A DNA stretch of 56,405 nt from Proteobacteria bacterium UBA2133 (lineage in GTDB: Bacteria; Pseudomonadota; Gammaproteobacteria; Arenicellales; UBA868), in NCBI GenBank assembly GCA_002327725.1, contig DCXP01000044.1, positions 1 through 56,405 of the forward strand. Reading direction: 5' to 3'. Each line of letters opens with the position of its first letter. Position 1 is the stretch's first letter. Below the pieces are notes generated by a model. That model saw nothing but the letters and a program-made list of their open reading frames with translations, made no database searches and was not told the origin of the DNA. A program made the translations under genes and the position numbers. Shown one piece after another: positions 49,406 to 56,405 of the stretch.

Positions 49406-51595
49406 CTACCCTCCTGCCGACGGGCCTGGCGGCGCAGGCGGCTCAGGAGTTGCCCGGTCTGCTTCGACTGTGGGTTTGTCGGGCGCCTTGTTTTTCGCGG
49501 CAATACCGCCGAGCCAGAACATGAATGCAACACCCACCATGAAGACCAGTACTGCCAGGCTGACCATCTCGGTCATGGTGTAGTTACTGGGGGTGTATGA
49601 CCACGGCGAGGTATCCCGCATCACGCCAAAGATATGCCAGTCACCGCGCAGCCCGGATCGAATGAAGCCCATCAGGCCCATATTCATGGTGATCACGAAA
49701 GTCAGCAGCAGCAACGCGTACTGACTGCGTACGGTCATCTTGCCCCACTGCAGTTGACCCAGTTCCTTGGCCCCGCGGAACAGGTAGACATCGATGGCCG
49801 TCACCAGGATGATGCAGCTGATCAGCTGCAGGAACTGGGCGACCGCGATATTACGCAGGAACGGCGAGGCTTTTTCCATCACCACGAAGCCGTACACGCC
49901 CAGGAAGATCACCACGCTCAAGGCGGTCACCGCCATGTACAGGCCCTGCGCCAACTTGCCGTGATCGCGTAACGCCAGGACAACTGCCAGCACGGCCATC
50001 GCGCATTCAAAGGCCAGCAGATAGCCGACGGTGCGGAAATAGTGAGCCCGGTCAGCAGGCAGATCGAGTTCCGCCGGATCCAGGTTCAGCATGGACAGTG
50101 CGTACTGGCCGACGATGGCAATCGCTGCGAGGCCGGCCAGCGAAATAACGATCTGCGGCAGGCGCCCCTGCTGGCTGATCGGCACCACCTCGCTCTTGTT
50201 GCCCCTGCGGTATAGGAGAAAACTGAAGAAGGTGGACAGAATGATCAGATTCACGACCGCGTTCTTTGCCGGCATCAGTCCCATAAATTTGAGGGTCGGG
50301 TGGTATTGACTGCCGCCCATCTCACCCACTTCCTGGCTGGTCAGCGGCAGGTTATGCGGGGTGAGCCAGATCGCGAACGAGATGATCAGTGCGCCGAGGA
50401 TGAACTTGATGTATTTGTAATAGCGGTCTGAGCCGGGAATCCGGGTCATCCCGCTCCACAGGTAGTAGTTGCTGATGAGAAACAGCGAGCCCACCAGCAT
50501 CGCCTGGATAATGAAAGTCCAGGAGAAATCCCCGCCCATCATGTTGTTGCCCATCACCGCGCTGGTCGAGTAGACCTCCCGGCCCAGGTAGTAGCCCGCA
50601 AACGGCAGCGGAATTAGCCCGCAGATCGCGACAAAATTGGCGATGTATCCCATCCAGTCGTAATGGGCCCGCTCCGCGGGGGTTTTCGCGCCAATAAATT
50701 TGACCGCTGCATAAGCCCCTGCCACCAGACCGCCGAACGCCAGGTTGCCCAGCATCCGATGAACCGCAACCGGGGTGGCGAGGATGTTCTCAAACACCTG
50801 CCAGACTGTGCCGATGAGTTCACCTTCCTCATCGACACCCGCCGGGCTCATCATGAATCCGGCCCAGCTGTTGGCAAGCTGCATGATGGCAGTGCCGGCA
50901 ATATTCAGCAGAATACCGATCAGGATGTGCGAGCTTTTCAGATCCTTCAGGATCACCAGCCCCACGCCCAGCGGCAGGATATACAGCAGGGCAATGAACG
51001 AACGGGTATCGCCCCGCATCTGCAGACCAAAGCCGCCGAACAGGAAGATCACTGCCGCAGCAATAATCAGAATTCCCAGCCCCTTGAAAAACCACTGCAG
51101 CTTCAGCGGGAAGGGACCGCCTCCCTGCATCCGGTTCCAGCCGTAGTAATACAGGTACAGGAAAAATGTCTCGGCAAAGAACAACAGGGCATACATGAAC
51201 ATGACATCCTTGAACAGGCCGGCCATGTATCCCATGAACGTCGGGTATAGGGTGAACAACGCAAAAGCGAGCAGGCCCCCAAGCGCGGCGGTGGTGGCGT
51301 AGGCCACACTCAGCAGACTGGTGAATTCATAGGCGAGCTTGTCGAGTTTCGCGTCTGCACCGCGCCAGCCAACGATCTCAACGATGACGGCAAACAGCGG
51401 CACCCCGAGGACGAAAGCGCCGAAGAACAGATGCATCTGCGCCAGGAACCAGACCAGCCGGCGCGAGTCGATCCCCATAAACTGGCGGTACTCATTGGCC
51501 TCCAGGGCCAGTACCTCCGGCGAAATCAGTGCCAGCACGATGAGCACCGCCCAACTGAACGGGTGCCGGCGCTGGCGGGTACGGAACGGCTTCAT
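49406..51595 (-). CDS. Cytochrome bd-like oxidase subunit I homologue, long form (unit B)
   Basis: 729 aa, about 17 or 18 helices, much longer than canonical CydA (about 520 aa, 9 helices). It shares with the unit A protein the helix AQMHLFFGAF (His55), FLYLYYYGW, ANSWAGFMMSPAGVD, HRMLGNLAFGG, RAHYDWMGY-ANFVA and LMPAKNAVVN. Relative to unit A it has two insertions, about 55 residues after YYYGWNRMQGG and about 50 near LDLPADRAHY, each adding helices. The C-terminus is a Pro-rich tail. Overlaps of 4 bases with the upstream cytochrome gene show coupling. Confidence 0.82.
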   Translation of the reverse strand: MKPFRTRQRRHPFSWAVLIVLALISPEVLALEANEYRQFMGIDSRRLVWFLAQMHLFFGAFVLGVPLFAVIVEIVGWRGADAKLDKLAYEFTSLLSVAYATTAALGGLLAFALFTLYPTFMGYMAGLFKDVMFMYALLFFAETFFLYLYYYGWNRMQGGGPFPLKLQWFFKGLGILIIAAAVIFLFGGFGLQMRGDTRSFIALLYILPLGVGLVILKDLKSSHILIGILLNIAGTAIMQLANSWAGFMMSPAGVDEEGELIGTVWQVFENILATPVAVHRMLGNLAFGGLVAGAYAAVKFIGAKTPAERAHYDWMGYIANFVAICGLIPLPFAGYYLGREVYSTSAVMGNNMMGGDFSWTFIIQAMLVGSLFLISNYYLWSGMTRIPGSDRYYKYIKFILGALIISFAIWLTPHNLPLTSQEVGEMGGSQYHPTLKFMGLMPAKNAVVNLIILSTFFSFLLYRRGNKSEVVPISQQGRLPQIVISLAGLAAIAIVGQYALSMLNLDPAELDLPADRAHYFRTVGYLLAFECAMAVLAVVLALRDHGKLAQGLYMAVTALSVVIFLGVYGFVVMEKASPFLRNIAVAQFLQLISCIILVTAIDVYLFRGAKELGQLQWGKMTVRSQYALLLLTFVITMNMGLMGFIRSGLRGDWHIFGVMRDTSPWSYTPSNYTMTEMVSLAVLVFMVGVAFMFWLGGIAAKNKAPDKPTVEADRATPEPPAPPGPSAGG

Positions 51596-52230
51596 TCCTG
51601 GATTCCCTGCGCCTCGCCCTTCATTGCGGGCTCGGGAATTTCACGCAAAAAGTGAATCAGCGTGATCAGATCATCCCGCTGCATTATCTGCTCCAGCTCG
51701 GAACCGCTGCACAACTCCCACGGGCCGGCATAGTTGTTCAGTTTCTCGCGGCTTTTCGGAATCGCCTCATCAAGCGCCGGCATCGTCAGGTCATGGCAAC
51801 TCTCGCAGTACTCCTGGAACAATCCGTCGCCGTCGAGGACGCGGATATAGGCAAGTACCGCGGTCTGCTCGCCCTGGCTCAATACCTTGGCCCATGGCGG
51901 CATGGCCTCTCGGCCCTGTGCAATGGTGCTGAGCAGTTCTTTGTCCGGTTTATCCAGTCGCTCACCCTTGGCGAAATTCGGTACGCCGGACACAATGGGG
52001 ACCCCGTCGTAACCGTGGCACATGGCACAGCTGGCATGGTAAATATCGCGGGCCCCCGCCAGGGCCTCCATATCCTTTTGGGAAATCCCGCCGTCACCGG
52101 CCTGTACGCTTAGTGCCCAACAAGCGGAAACAACCACAAAAGCCATCAGCCCAGTCCCGAGCCGGCTGAAAATCCCGGGTTTTTCGGAACCCCGATGGCA
52201 GCACAAGTGCAAACTGGCCGTTTTGTTCAT
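51592..52230 (-). CDS. Dihaem cytochrome c, first gene of unit B
   Basis: 212 aa. The ATG at 52230 (MNKTASLHLCC) is preferred, with GGTGAGAAG before it; it gives a long signal region with the hydrophobic core at about 32-49 (GLMAFVVVSACWALSV). Haem sites are CAMCH near residue 76 and CESCH near 150. LHLCCHRG at the N-terminus is not a haem motif. Its stop overlaps the start of the long bd-like gene. The 400 bases upstream are non-coding, so it is probably the first gene of the transcript running to modC. Confidence 0.83.
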   Translation of the reverse strand: MNKTASLHLCCHRGSEKPGIFSRLGTGLMAFVVVSACWALSVQAGDGGISQKDMEALAGARDIYHASCAMCHGYDGVPIVSGVPNFAKGERLDKPDKELLSTIAQGREAMPPWAKVLSQGEQTAVLAYIRVLDGDGLFQEYCESCHDLTMPALDEAIPKSREKLNNYAGPWELCSGSELEQIMQRDDLITLIHFLREIPEPAMKGEAQGIQE

Positions 52231-52630
52231 TTTCTTCTCACCTGCCTCTTTGCATGGCCTATCTCCTCCGGTACGGGCCGGGAACTCCGGTGTCATTCGT
52301 GCCGGCGCGCCGCGCCATTCCGGGGTACACCTGAATCCACTAATGGATAAGCAATATCCGTGCCAGACTGGCGAATGCGGTATTTCTGCTGCCACTGTGC
52401 CCTGATCAGTTCCAACCACCACGGGCAGACTGATAAGGCCGGAACATTGTGTTCCCTTTAATTCGGCAGTGGCTCGGGCTATGAAACGGAATATTCAATA
52501 GCCCGGTCCGAGGTCAGGGCAGGCATGGGCTACCGTCGCCAGGCGATAATCCGTGCCTGATGCACCGGGGTATCTGGCTGATGCTGCGCCATCGGCGGCA
52601 GTCACCAAGCGCTGACGGTGGGGCCGGGTA
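52231..52630 (-). promoter_or_regulatory. Leader region of the respiratory cluster
   Basis: This 400-base gap between the HEAT-repeat gene and the first cytochrome gene has no credible gene on either strand and should contain the promoter for the cytochrome array. The only symmetrical element I see is ATCCA-CTAA-TGGAT (52335-52348), an inverted repeat with a 4-base spacer, about 105 bases before the start codon. No convincing -35/-10 pair was found. Confidence 0.35.
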
Positions 52631-54859
52631 TCACCCGGCCGCGACTCCGGTCGGGGCCCGGTGAATCTCACCGAGAGCGTCAATGCAGATCCAGTGGACC
52701 GCTTCCCGCTCGGTGTCCTGCAGTATGTCCAGCAGCTCTGTTGTGCTGTCCGAATCGTTCAGCCGGCGCAACGTCGCCGCTGCATCATGGCGCAGATCGG
52801 CCGAGAAACGAAACAGGTTTCCCAGCAACTGGCCCGACAGTTCGGGACATGCCATTGCCGGCGTCAACCCGGTCATGGCCCAACGGCACACGCTGCGGTC
52901 CTCGTCGGCCAGCATCCGTGGCAGATGTTGCGCTGCCAACTCACCGCCTGTCTCCGCGAGTGCCCGCACCGCCCGTTCCCGCACCGTTGCCTGCGCGTCA
53001 TCCAGCAGCGCGGATAACGCCGCGTTAAGCATGGGGGTGCCCCACCGCTTACCGATGCCGGCCAGCGCATCGATGGCAGCGAGCCGGATATCCTCATCCC
53101 CAGTGTCCAGGCACTGCAGCACGGGTTCGACGGCCTGAAGATCTCCGATTCGGCCGAGCGCCGCCAAACTCTCCCGCGACAGCCGCGCATCTCCGCATTC
53201 AAGTGCCCGGATCAGGGCCGGGACCGCGACCGAGCCGGTCTTTGCCCTTTGCCCCAGTAGCGCAGCCGCCAATATCTGCACCGAATGCGCCGGGGCCAAT
53301 ACCGCCGCTGGTGTGCCCGGACCTTCCGGTGACCGGCCTTTTGGCGGTGCCGTCAGAATGGACGCAAGAGTCGAGCTCTGGGCGCTGTGGGCGCCCACCA
53401 GTTCGCGCAGCGATTCAGGTATGGGTCGGTCAGCCGGGGCGGCGGATGCCGGCGGGGCGCTGTCACTCGCCGTTTCCGCTTCCTCGGCCGCTTCGCCCGG
53501 GGTTGCAGCCGCCACGTCGGAACCGCCGCCAAGCAGTTCGACGAGAAACGCCACCGCCGCTTGCGGAGCCATGTTCTCGGTCAGTGCGGTCAGGGCTGCC
53601 ATTGCCACAGCGCTGTTGTGGTCAGGCACCGCGACCTCGAGCGCCTTGAGTATCTGCCGGGGGTCAGGATCAGACCCCTCGGTCCCCGGCTCGACAGCCC
53701 CGGCGATCTTTCCCAGTGCTGCCGCGGCGCGGGCCCGGAGATTCGCATGACACGCTGGATCCTTCAGGATCGCCGCGAGTTCCTGTTCCGGACCCGGCAA
53801 TGCCAGCAGCCCCAGTGCCGTGACTGCCTGATAGCGCAGGCGCTCTTCGTCGTTCGCCAGCATCTGTTGCAGCGCCGGCACGGCGCGGCTATCGCCGCTC
53901 ATGCCGAGAATCTCTGCTATCGGCACCCGGACTCCCATCGGGGCGTCATCAAGCATGTCCAGCAACTGCTCGACCACACCGGGTGAGCGCGCACGCAGCA
54001 GAATCGTCGCCGCCTCGACCCTGACCTGCTCGTCCACATCGTTCAGCAACGCGGTTAACGGCGCTGTGATGGTCGGGTGGTCGACCCCCGCCAACGCCCA
54101 TCCGGCACTCATCCGCACTGCCGGATCCGCATCGCGCAGTGCACTGATCAAAGCATGGGTTAACTCTCCCGCCTCGCCCGAGCAACTTTCGCGCCGCGCG
54201 GGGGCAGCCAGCGCCTGGGCAGCGCGCCGCCGCGCCAGCGGCTTGACACCGCGAGCCAACTGCTCAAGCAGAAATGTCCGGGCCCGGGCATCGTCCAGTT
54301 GCGACAACACCTCGAACCCATTTTCCTGCAGGTCTTCGTAGTCGGGATCCGACAGAATATCAACCACCGGCATCGTCGCCCGACGATCGCCGATCCGGCC
54401 GAGTGCGTTCAGCGCCTGACTCTGGACTTCAAGGGAATCGCCGAATTCCATATCATCGACCGACAGGTCGAGCTCCGGCAGGCCGTCCTCACGCAGACAG
54501 CGGATCAGCGGCTCGACCGCCTGGGTGGCGCCCAGCTTTGCGAGCGCCCGCACCGCCTCAATACGCACTTCACCTTCGGGATCACTCAGCAAACTCTCGA
54601 TCAGCGGAGCCACCGCCTCGAGCTGGCCCAGACGACCCAGAATCACGACCACATCCAGCCGGACATCGGGATCCGCATCGTGCAGCAAAGCGCTCAGGCG
54701 CCGGAGTGTATCCGGATCGTCCACCCGCAACCGGCCTAGCGCCCGTACGGCACAGCACCGCGAGAGCGAATTATCCCGGTCCAGGACGCCACGCAGGGTC
54801 CGGATCACCGCATCGCGGCGAGGATCCTGATCCACCGGCTGCCTTCCTGCTTGTTGCAT
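52631..54859 (-). CDS. HEAT-repeat (PBS-lyase type) protein
   Basis: 742 aa without signal peptide, built almost entirely of HEAT-like repeats of about 31 residues (for example VRLDVVVILGRLGQLEAVAPLIESLL and IRLAAIDALAGIGK in pattern), roughly 18 to 20 copies in two blocks split by a low-complexity Ala/Pro/Glu-rich linker near residues 450-520. Such solenoids serve as scaffolds or assembly factors. It lies 150 bases after the AioA-like gene in the same direction, so a role in maturing or docking that enzyme or its cytochromes is a fair guess. Cytoplasmic location is inferred. Confidence 0.85.
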   Translation of the reverse strand: MQQAGRQPVDQDPRRDAVIRTLRGVLDRDNSLSRCCAVRALGRLRVDDPDTLRRLSALLHDADPDVRLDVVVILGRLGQLEAVAPLIESLLSDPEGEVRIEAVRALAKLGATQAVEPLIRCLREDGLPELDLSVDDMEFGDSLEVQSQALNALGRIGDRRATMPVVDILSDPDYEDLQENGFEVLSQLDDARARTFLLEQLARGVKPLARRRAAQALAAPARRESCSGEAGELTHALISALRDADPAVRMSAGWALAGVDHPTITAPLTALLNDVDEQVRVEAATILLRARSPGVVEQLLDMLDDAPMGVRVPIAEILGMSGDSRAVPALQQMLANDEERLRYQAVTALGLLALPGPEQELAAILKDPACHANLRARAAAALGKIAGAVEPGTEGSDPDPRQILKALEVAVPDHNSAVAMAALTALTENMAPQAAVAFLVELLGGGSDVAAATPGEAAEEAETASDSAPPASAAPADRPIPESLRELVGAHSAQSSTLASILTAPPKGRSPEGPGTPAAVLAPAHSVQILAAALLGQRAKTGSVAVPALIRALECGDARLSRESLAALGRIGDLQAVEPVLQCLDTGDEDIRLAAIDALAGIGKRWGTPMLNAALSALLDDAQATVRERAVRALAETGGELAAQHLPRMLADEDRSVCRWAMTGLTPAMACPELSGQLLGNLFRFSADLRHDAAATLRRLNDSDSTTELLDILQDTEREAVHWICIDALGEIHRAPTGVAAG

Positions 54860-55009
54860 CCCGCACCCTCCGCTTGTGCTGGTGTCTTCGGCCTAATGCG
54901 CTGTTAACCTCGAAGGACCAGCGGCGCAATCCCCGGCCCGGACCAGCGCAACGATCCCGGCGTCGGGCCGGTGCGGCTCGCGCCAGCCTGGAAACCGCCG
55001 CGCTCGAAG

Positions 55010-56405
55010 CTAGACGATATCCCGCCGCTTGAAACTCATCTGCGAAAACGAATGCTTGAATACCGACTCACCCAGCCGCGTGACCCGCGCCGAGGCGATC
55101 TTGAAACGGTAGTTCTGGGTGATCGGGTCCGGCACCCGCGGCGTAATCACGTTGGCCGGCATTGAGGGCTTGAGGAATTCGCTGAACGCCACGCCCTGCT
55201 TGATCGCCGATGTCACCATGGCGATCGCCGAGTATGCCCCGGTCACCAGTTCAATATGGCCGTCTTTCATCAGCCCGGAAAACCACATGTCGTCACTTTT
55301 GACACCCAGGTTAAAGTCCGTTTGCACCGGCACCCGGCGCGACTCAACCGAGACCAGGTCGCCGGATTCGATACCGCGCAGCTGTGCATCGACGGGGTGA
55401 ATCTCGATGAAATTCATTGGCCAGCGCTGCTGGGTGTAGGGCCGCCGCTCGTAGTCGTCGAAACCGGACTCCCACAGTTCGTTGATACGCCCATTGGTAA
55501 CCCACAGTTCATCTCCCTTGGGCTGCATGAAATCATAAAAGTCGGCCCACAGTTTCCACGGTGACTTGACCAGATTCAGTTTGCCAGTCTGGGTCTTAAA
55601 TGCCAGCAGACGCTTGTTGTACACCGTGGCAGCCTCTGGCCCGCTGTCGGGAATATCCTTGCGGTTGTAGTCATGCAGCCGTTTGGTCTCGACAATCCGG
55701 TCACCGTGCAGCAGCAGCGGTGCCTGCAGGCCGCGAGTACCAAAGCCACGCAGAAAATCATGGGCGCGCATGCCTTTGCGCCGGGCCACCACGCGAATCG
55801 CGTTGTAGTCCTTGCGCGAGCCGCGACTGAAGCGGCAGGTTTCCTCGAATACCTCGTTGGAATCCTTCCAGTCAAAGCCCATGAAGCCCATTTTCTTGGC
55901 AAACTTGGCTGCGATTTTCCAGTCCGGCAGCGCTTCTCCCGGGGCATCACAGAACTTGCCGTACAGGCGTACCCGGCGTTCGGAGTTGGCCCGGGTGAAA
56001 TCCTCTTCGCCCCAGGTAGCCGCCGGCAGCACCAGGTCTGCGTACTGGTTGCCGATCGGGTCACGCAGGTAAATATCCTGATTGGCCACCACCATGCCGC
56101 CCGAATCCACCCGCCGTTTCAGGGTGTCGATAATGGTCTGCTTGTCGAAACTGCGCACCTGATGCCGGTTGCGCTTGACCTGCCGGTTGAACGTATCCTG
56201 CAGTGCCGAAGACCCGGGCATGGCCTGGATCCAGGTCGTACCCACCACATAGGCAAAGCGTACGTGGCCGTCTTCGAGCCAGCGGTCCAGGTCCAGCCGG
56301 TGGCGCCGGCGTCCCGGCACCTTGTAGGGTGACTTCCAGGTTGGATACTTGCCGCCGCTGACTCCGCCGCGCTGGTGCCCCCCCAGCCGGGTCATGACCT
56401 GGCCC
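55010..56405 (-). CDS. Molybdopterin oxidoreductase catalytic subunit, arsenite oxidase (AioA)-like; C-terminal 464 residues, N-terminus outside window
   Basis: DMSO-reductase superfamily, closest by eye to the arsenite oxidase/iodate reductase (AioA/IdrA) branch. The visible part opens with RLGGHQRGG, where Arg (56387-56389) and His (56375-56377) match the R-x-G-G-H element that contributes substrate-site Arg and His in AioA. Then come ADLVLPAATWGEEDF, SERRVRLYGKFCDAPGEALPDWKIAAKFA, and the C-terminal Mo-pterin domain with FIEIHPVDAQLRGIESGDLVSVES in pattern. The [3Fe-4S] region is not in the window. With EB_dh-type subunits nearby instead of only a Rieske partner, the substrate is open: arsenite, nitrite, iodine oxyanions or another. 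Confidence 0.82.
   Translation of the reverse strand, partial: GQVMTRLGGHQRGGVSGGKYPTWKSPYKVPGRRRHRLDLDRWLEDGHVRFAYVVGTTWIQAMPGSSALQDTFNRQVKRNRHQVRSFDKQTIIDTLKRRVDSGGMVVANQDIYLRDPIGNQYADLVLPAATWGEEDFTRANSERRVRLYGKFCDAPGEALPDWKIAAKFAKKMGFMGFDWKDSNEVFEETCRFSRGSRKDYNAIRVVARRKGMRAHDFLRGFGTRGLQAPLLLHGDRIVETKRLHDYNRKDIPDSGPEAATVYNKRLLAFKTQTGKLNLVKSPWKLWADFYDFMQPKGDELWVTNGRINELWESGFDDYERRPYTQQRWPMNFIEIHPVDAQLRGIESGDLVSVESRRVPVQTDFNLGVKSDDMWFSGLMKDGHIELVTGAYSAIAMVTSAIKQGVAFSEFLKPSMPANVITPRVPDPITQNYRFKIASARVTRLGESVFKHSFSQMSFKRRDIV

Noticed and set aside
55010..56405. Plain annotation as arsenite oxidase
   Set aside because: Only the C-terminal part is visible, no Rieske subunit is seen, HQEGY is replaced by HQRGG and the neighbours differ from known aio operons, so only AioA-like is claimed.
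1..56405. CRISPR arrays, insertion sequences, prophage genes or integrases
   Set aside because: No spaced direct repeats, transposase or recombinase motifs were found, although two gene-remnant zones show past rearrangement.

Overview
The window is about 60% GC and tightly packed. It reads as the chromosome of a proteobacterium, most likely an uncultivated, probably marine gammaproteobacterium. Support comes from the yciB-bolA neighbourhood, a single-chain GcvP, aap-type amino acid uptake and gammaproteobacterial-looking PanB, LipA and AapP. This placement is inferred from gene content, not from a phylogeny.

Left part (1-14.8 kb), mostly core genes: the 3' end of a tRNA-Leu(CAA), panB, yciB, a bolA-family gene, a three-gene operon built around a MotA/TolQ/ExbB-type proton channel, an asparaginase, the complete glycine cleavage set gcvT-gcvH-gcvP with lipA, and a general L-amino acid ABC transporter (aapJQMP). 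The core ends at the truncated tail of a NapC/NirT-type cytochrome, which stops exactly where the next gene ends.

Middle part (15.2-35.2 kb), accessory: a long minus-strand array that looks like a catabolic island for a methylated nitrogen compound. It encodes a non-pyrrolysine MttB-family methyltransferase, its corrinoid protein, a methyl-tetrahydrofolate methyltransferase, a ferredoxin-ASKHA corrinoid activator, a DUF1638 protein and a dimethylglycine/sarcosine dehydrogenase-like flavoprotein. Continuous with these are a three-subunit molybdenum hydroxylase with a CoxG-like protein, an ATP-dependent hydantoinase/oxoprolinase pair (HyuA/HyuB) and an SDR oxidoreductase. A divergent LysR regulator with a good T-N11-A site probably controls it. 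The island ends in a graveyard holding a fragment of a second molybdenum hydroxylase fused to a methyltransferase, and a HisC tail. Its methyl groups would enter folate as methyl- and methylene-THF and its glycine would go to the nearby glycine cleavage system.

Right part (35.2-56.4 kb): modABC, a nitrate-reductase-associated protein, a SCO protein and then a large minus-strand respiratory cluster. It has nine c-type cytochromes with 15 CXXCH motifs, two very large cytochrome bd-like subunit I proteins and two dihaem cytochromes fused to ethylbenzene-dehydrogenase/NxrC-type haem-b domains. It also has three single-helix micropeptides, a HEAT-repeat protein and, running off the end, an AioA-like molybdopterin oxidoreductase. 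Two four-gene units (bd-like oxidase, dihaem cytochrome, three-helix cytochrome, NxrC-like cytochrome) are paralogous and lie in tandem. The AioA-like enzyme probably oxidises (or reduces) a small oxyanion and feeds these cytochromes. Nitrite-, arsenite- or iodine-type chemistry is possible; the substrate cannot be read from the sequence. This is the best candidate for an undescribed system.
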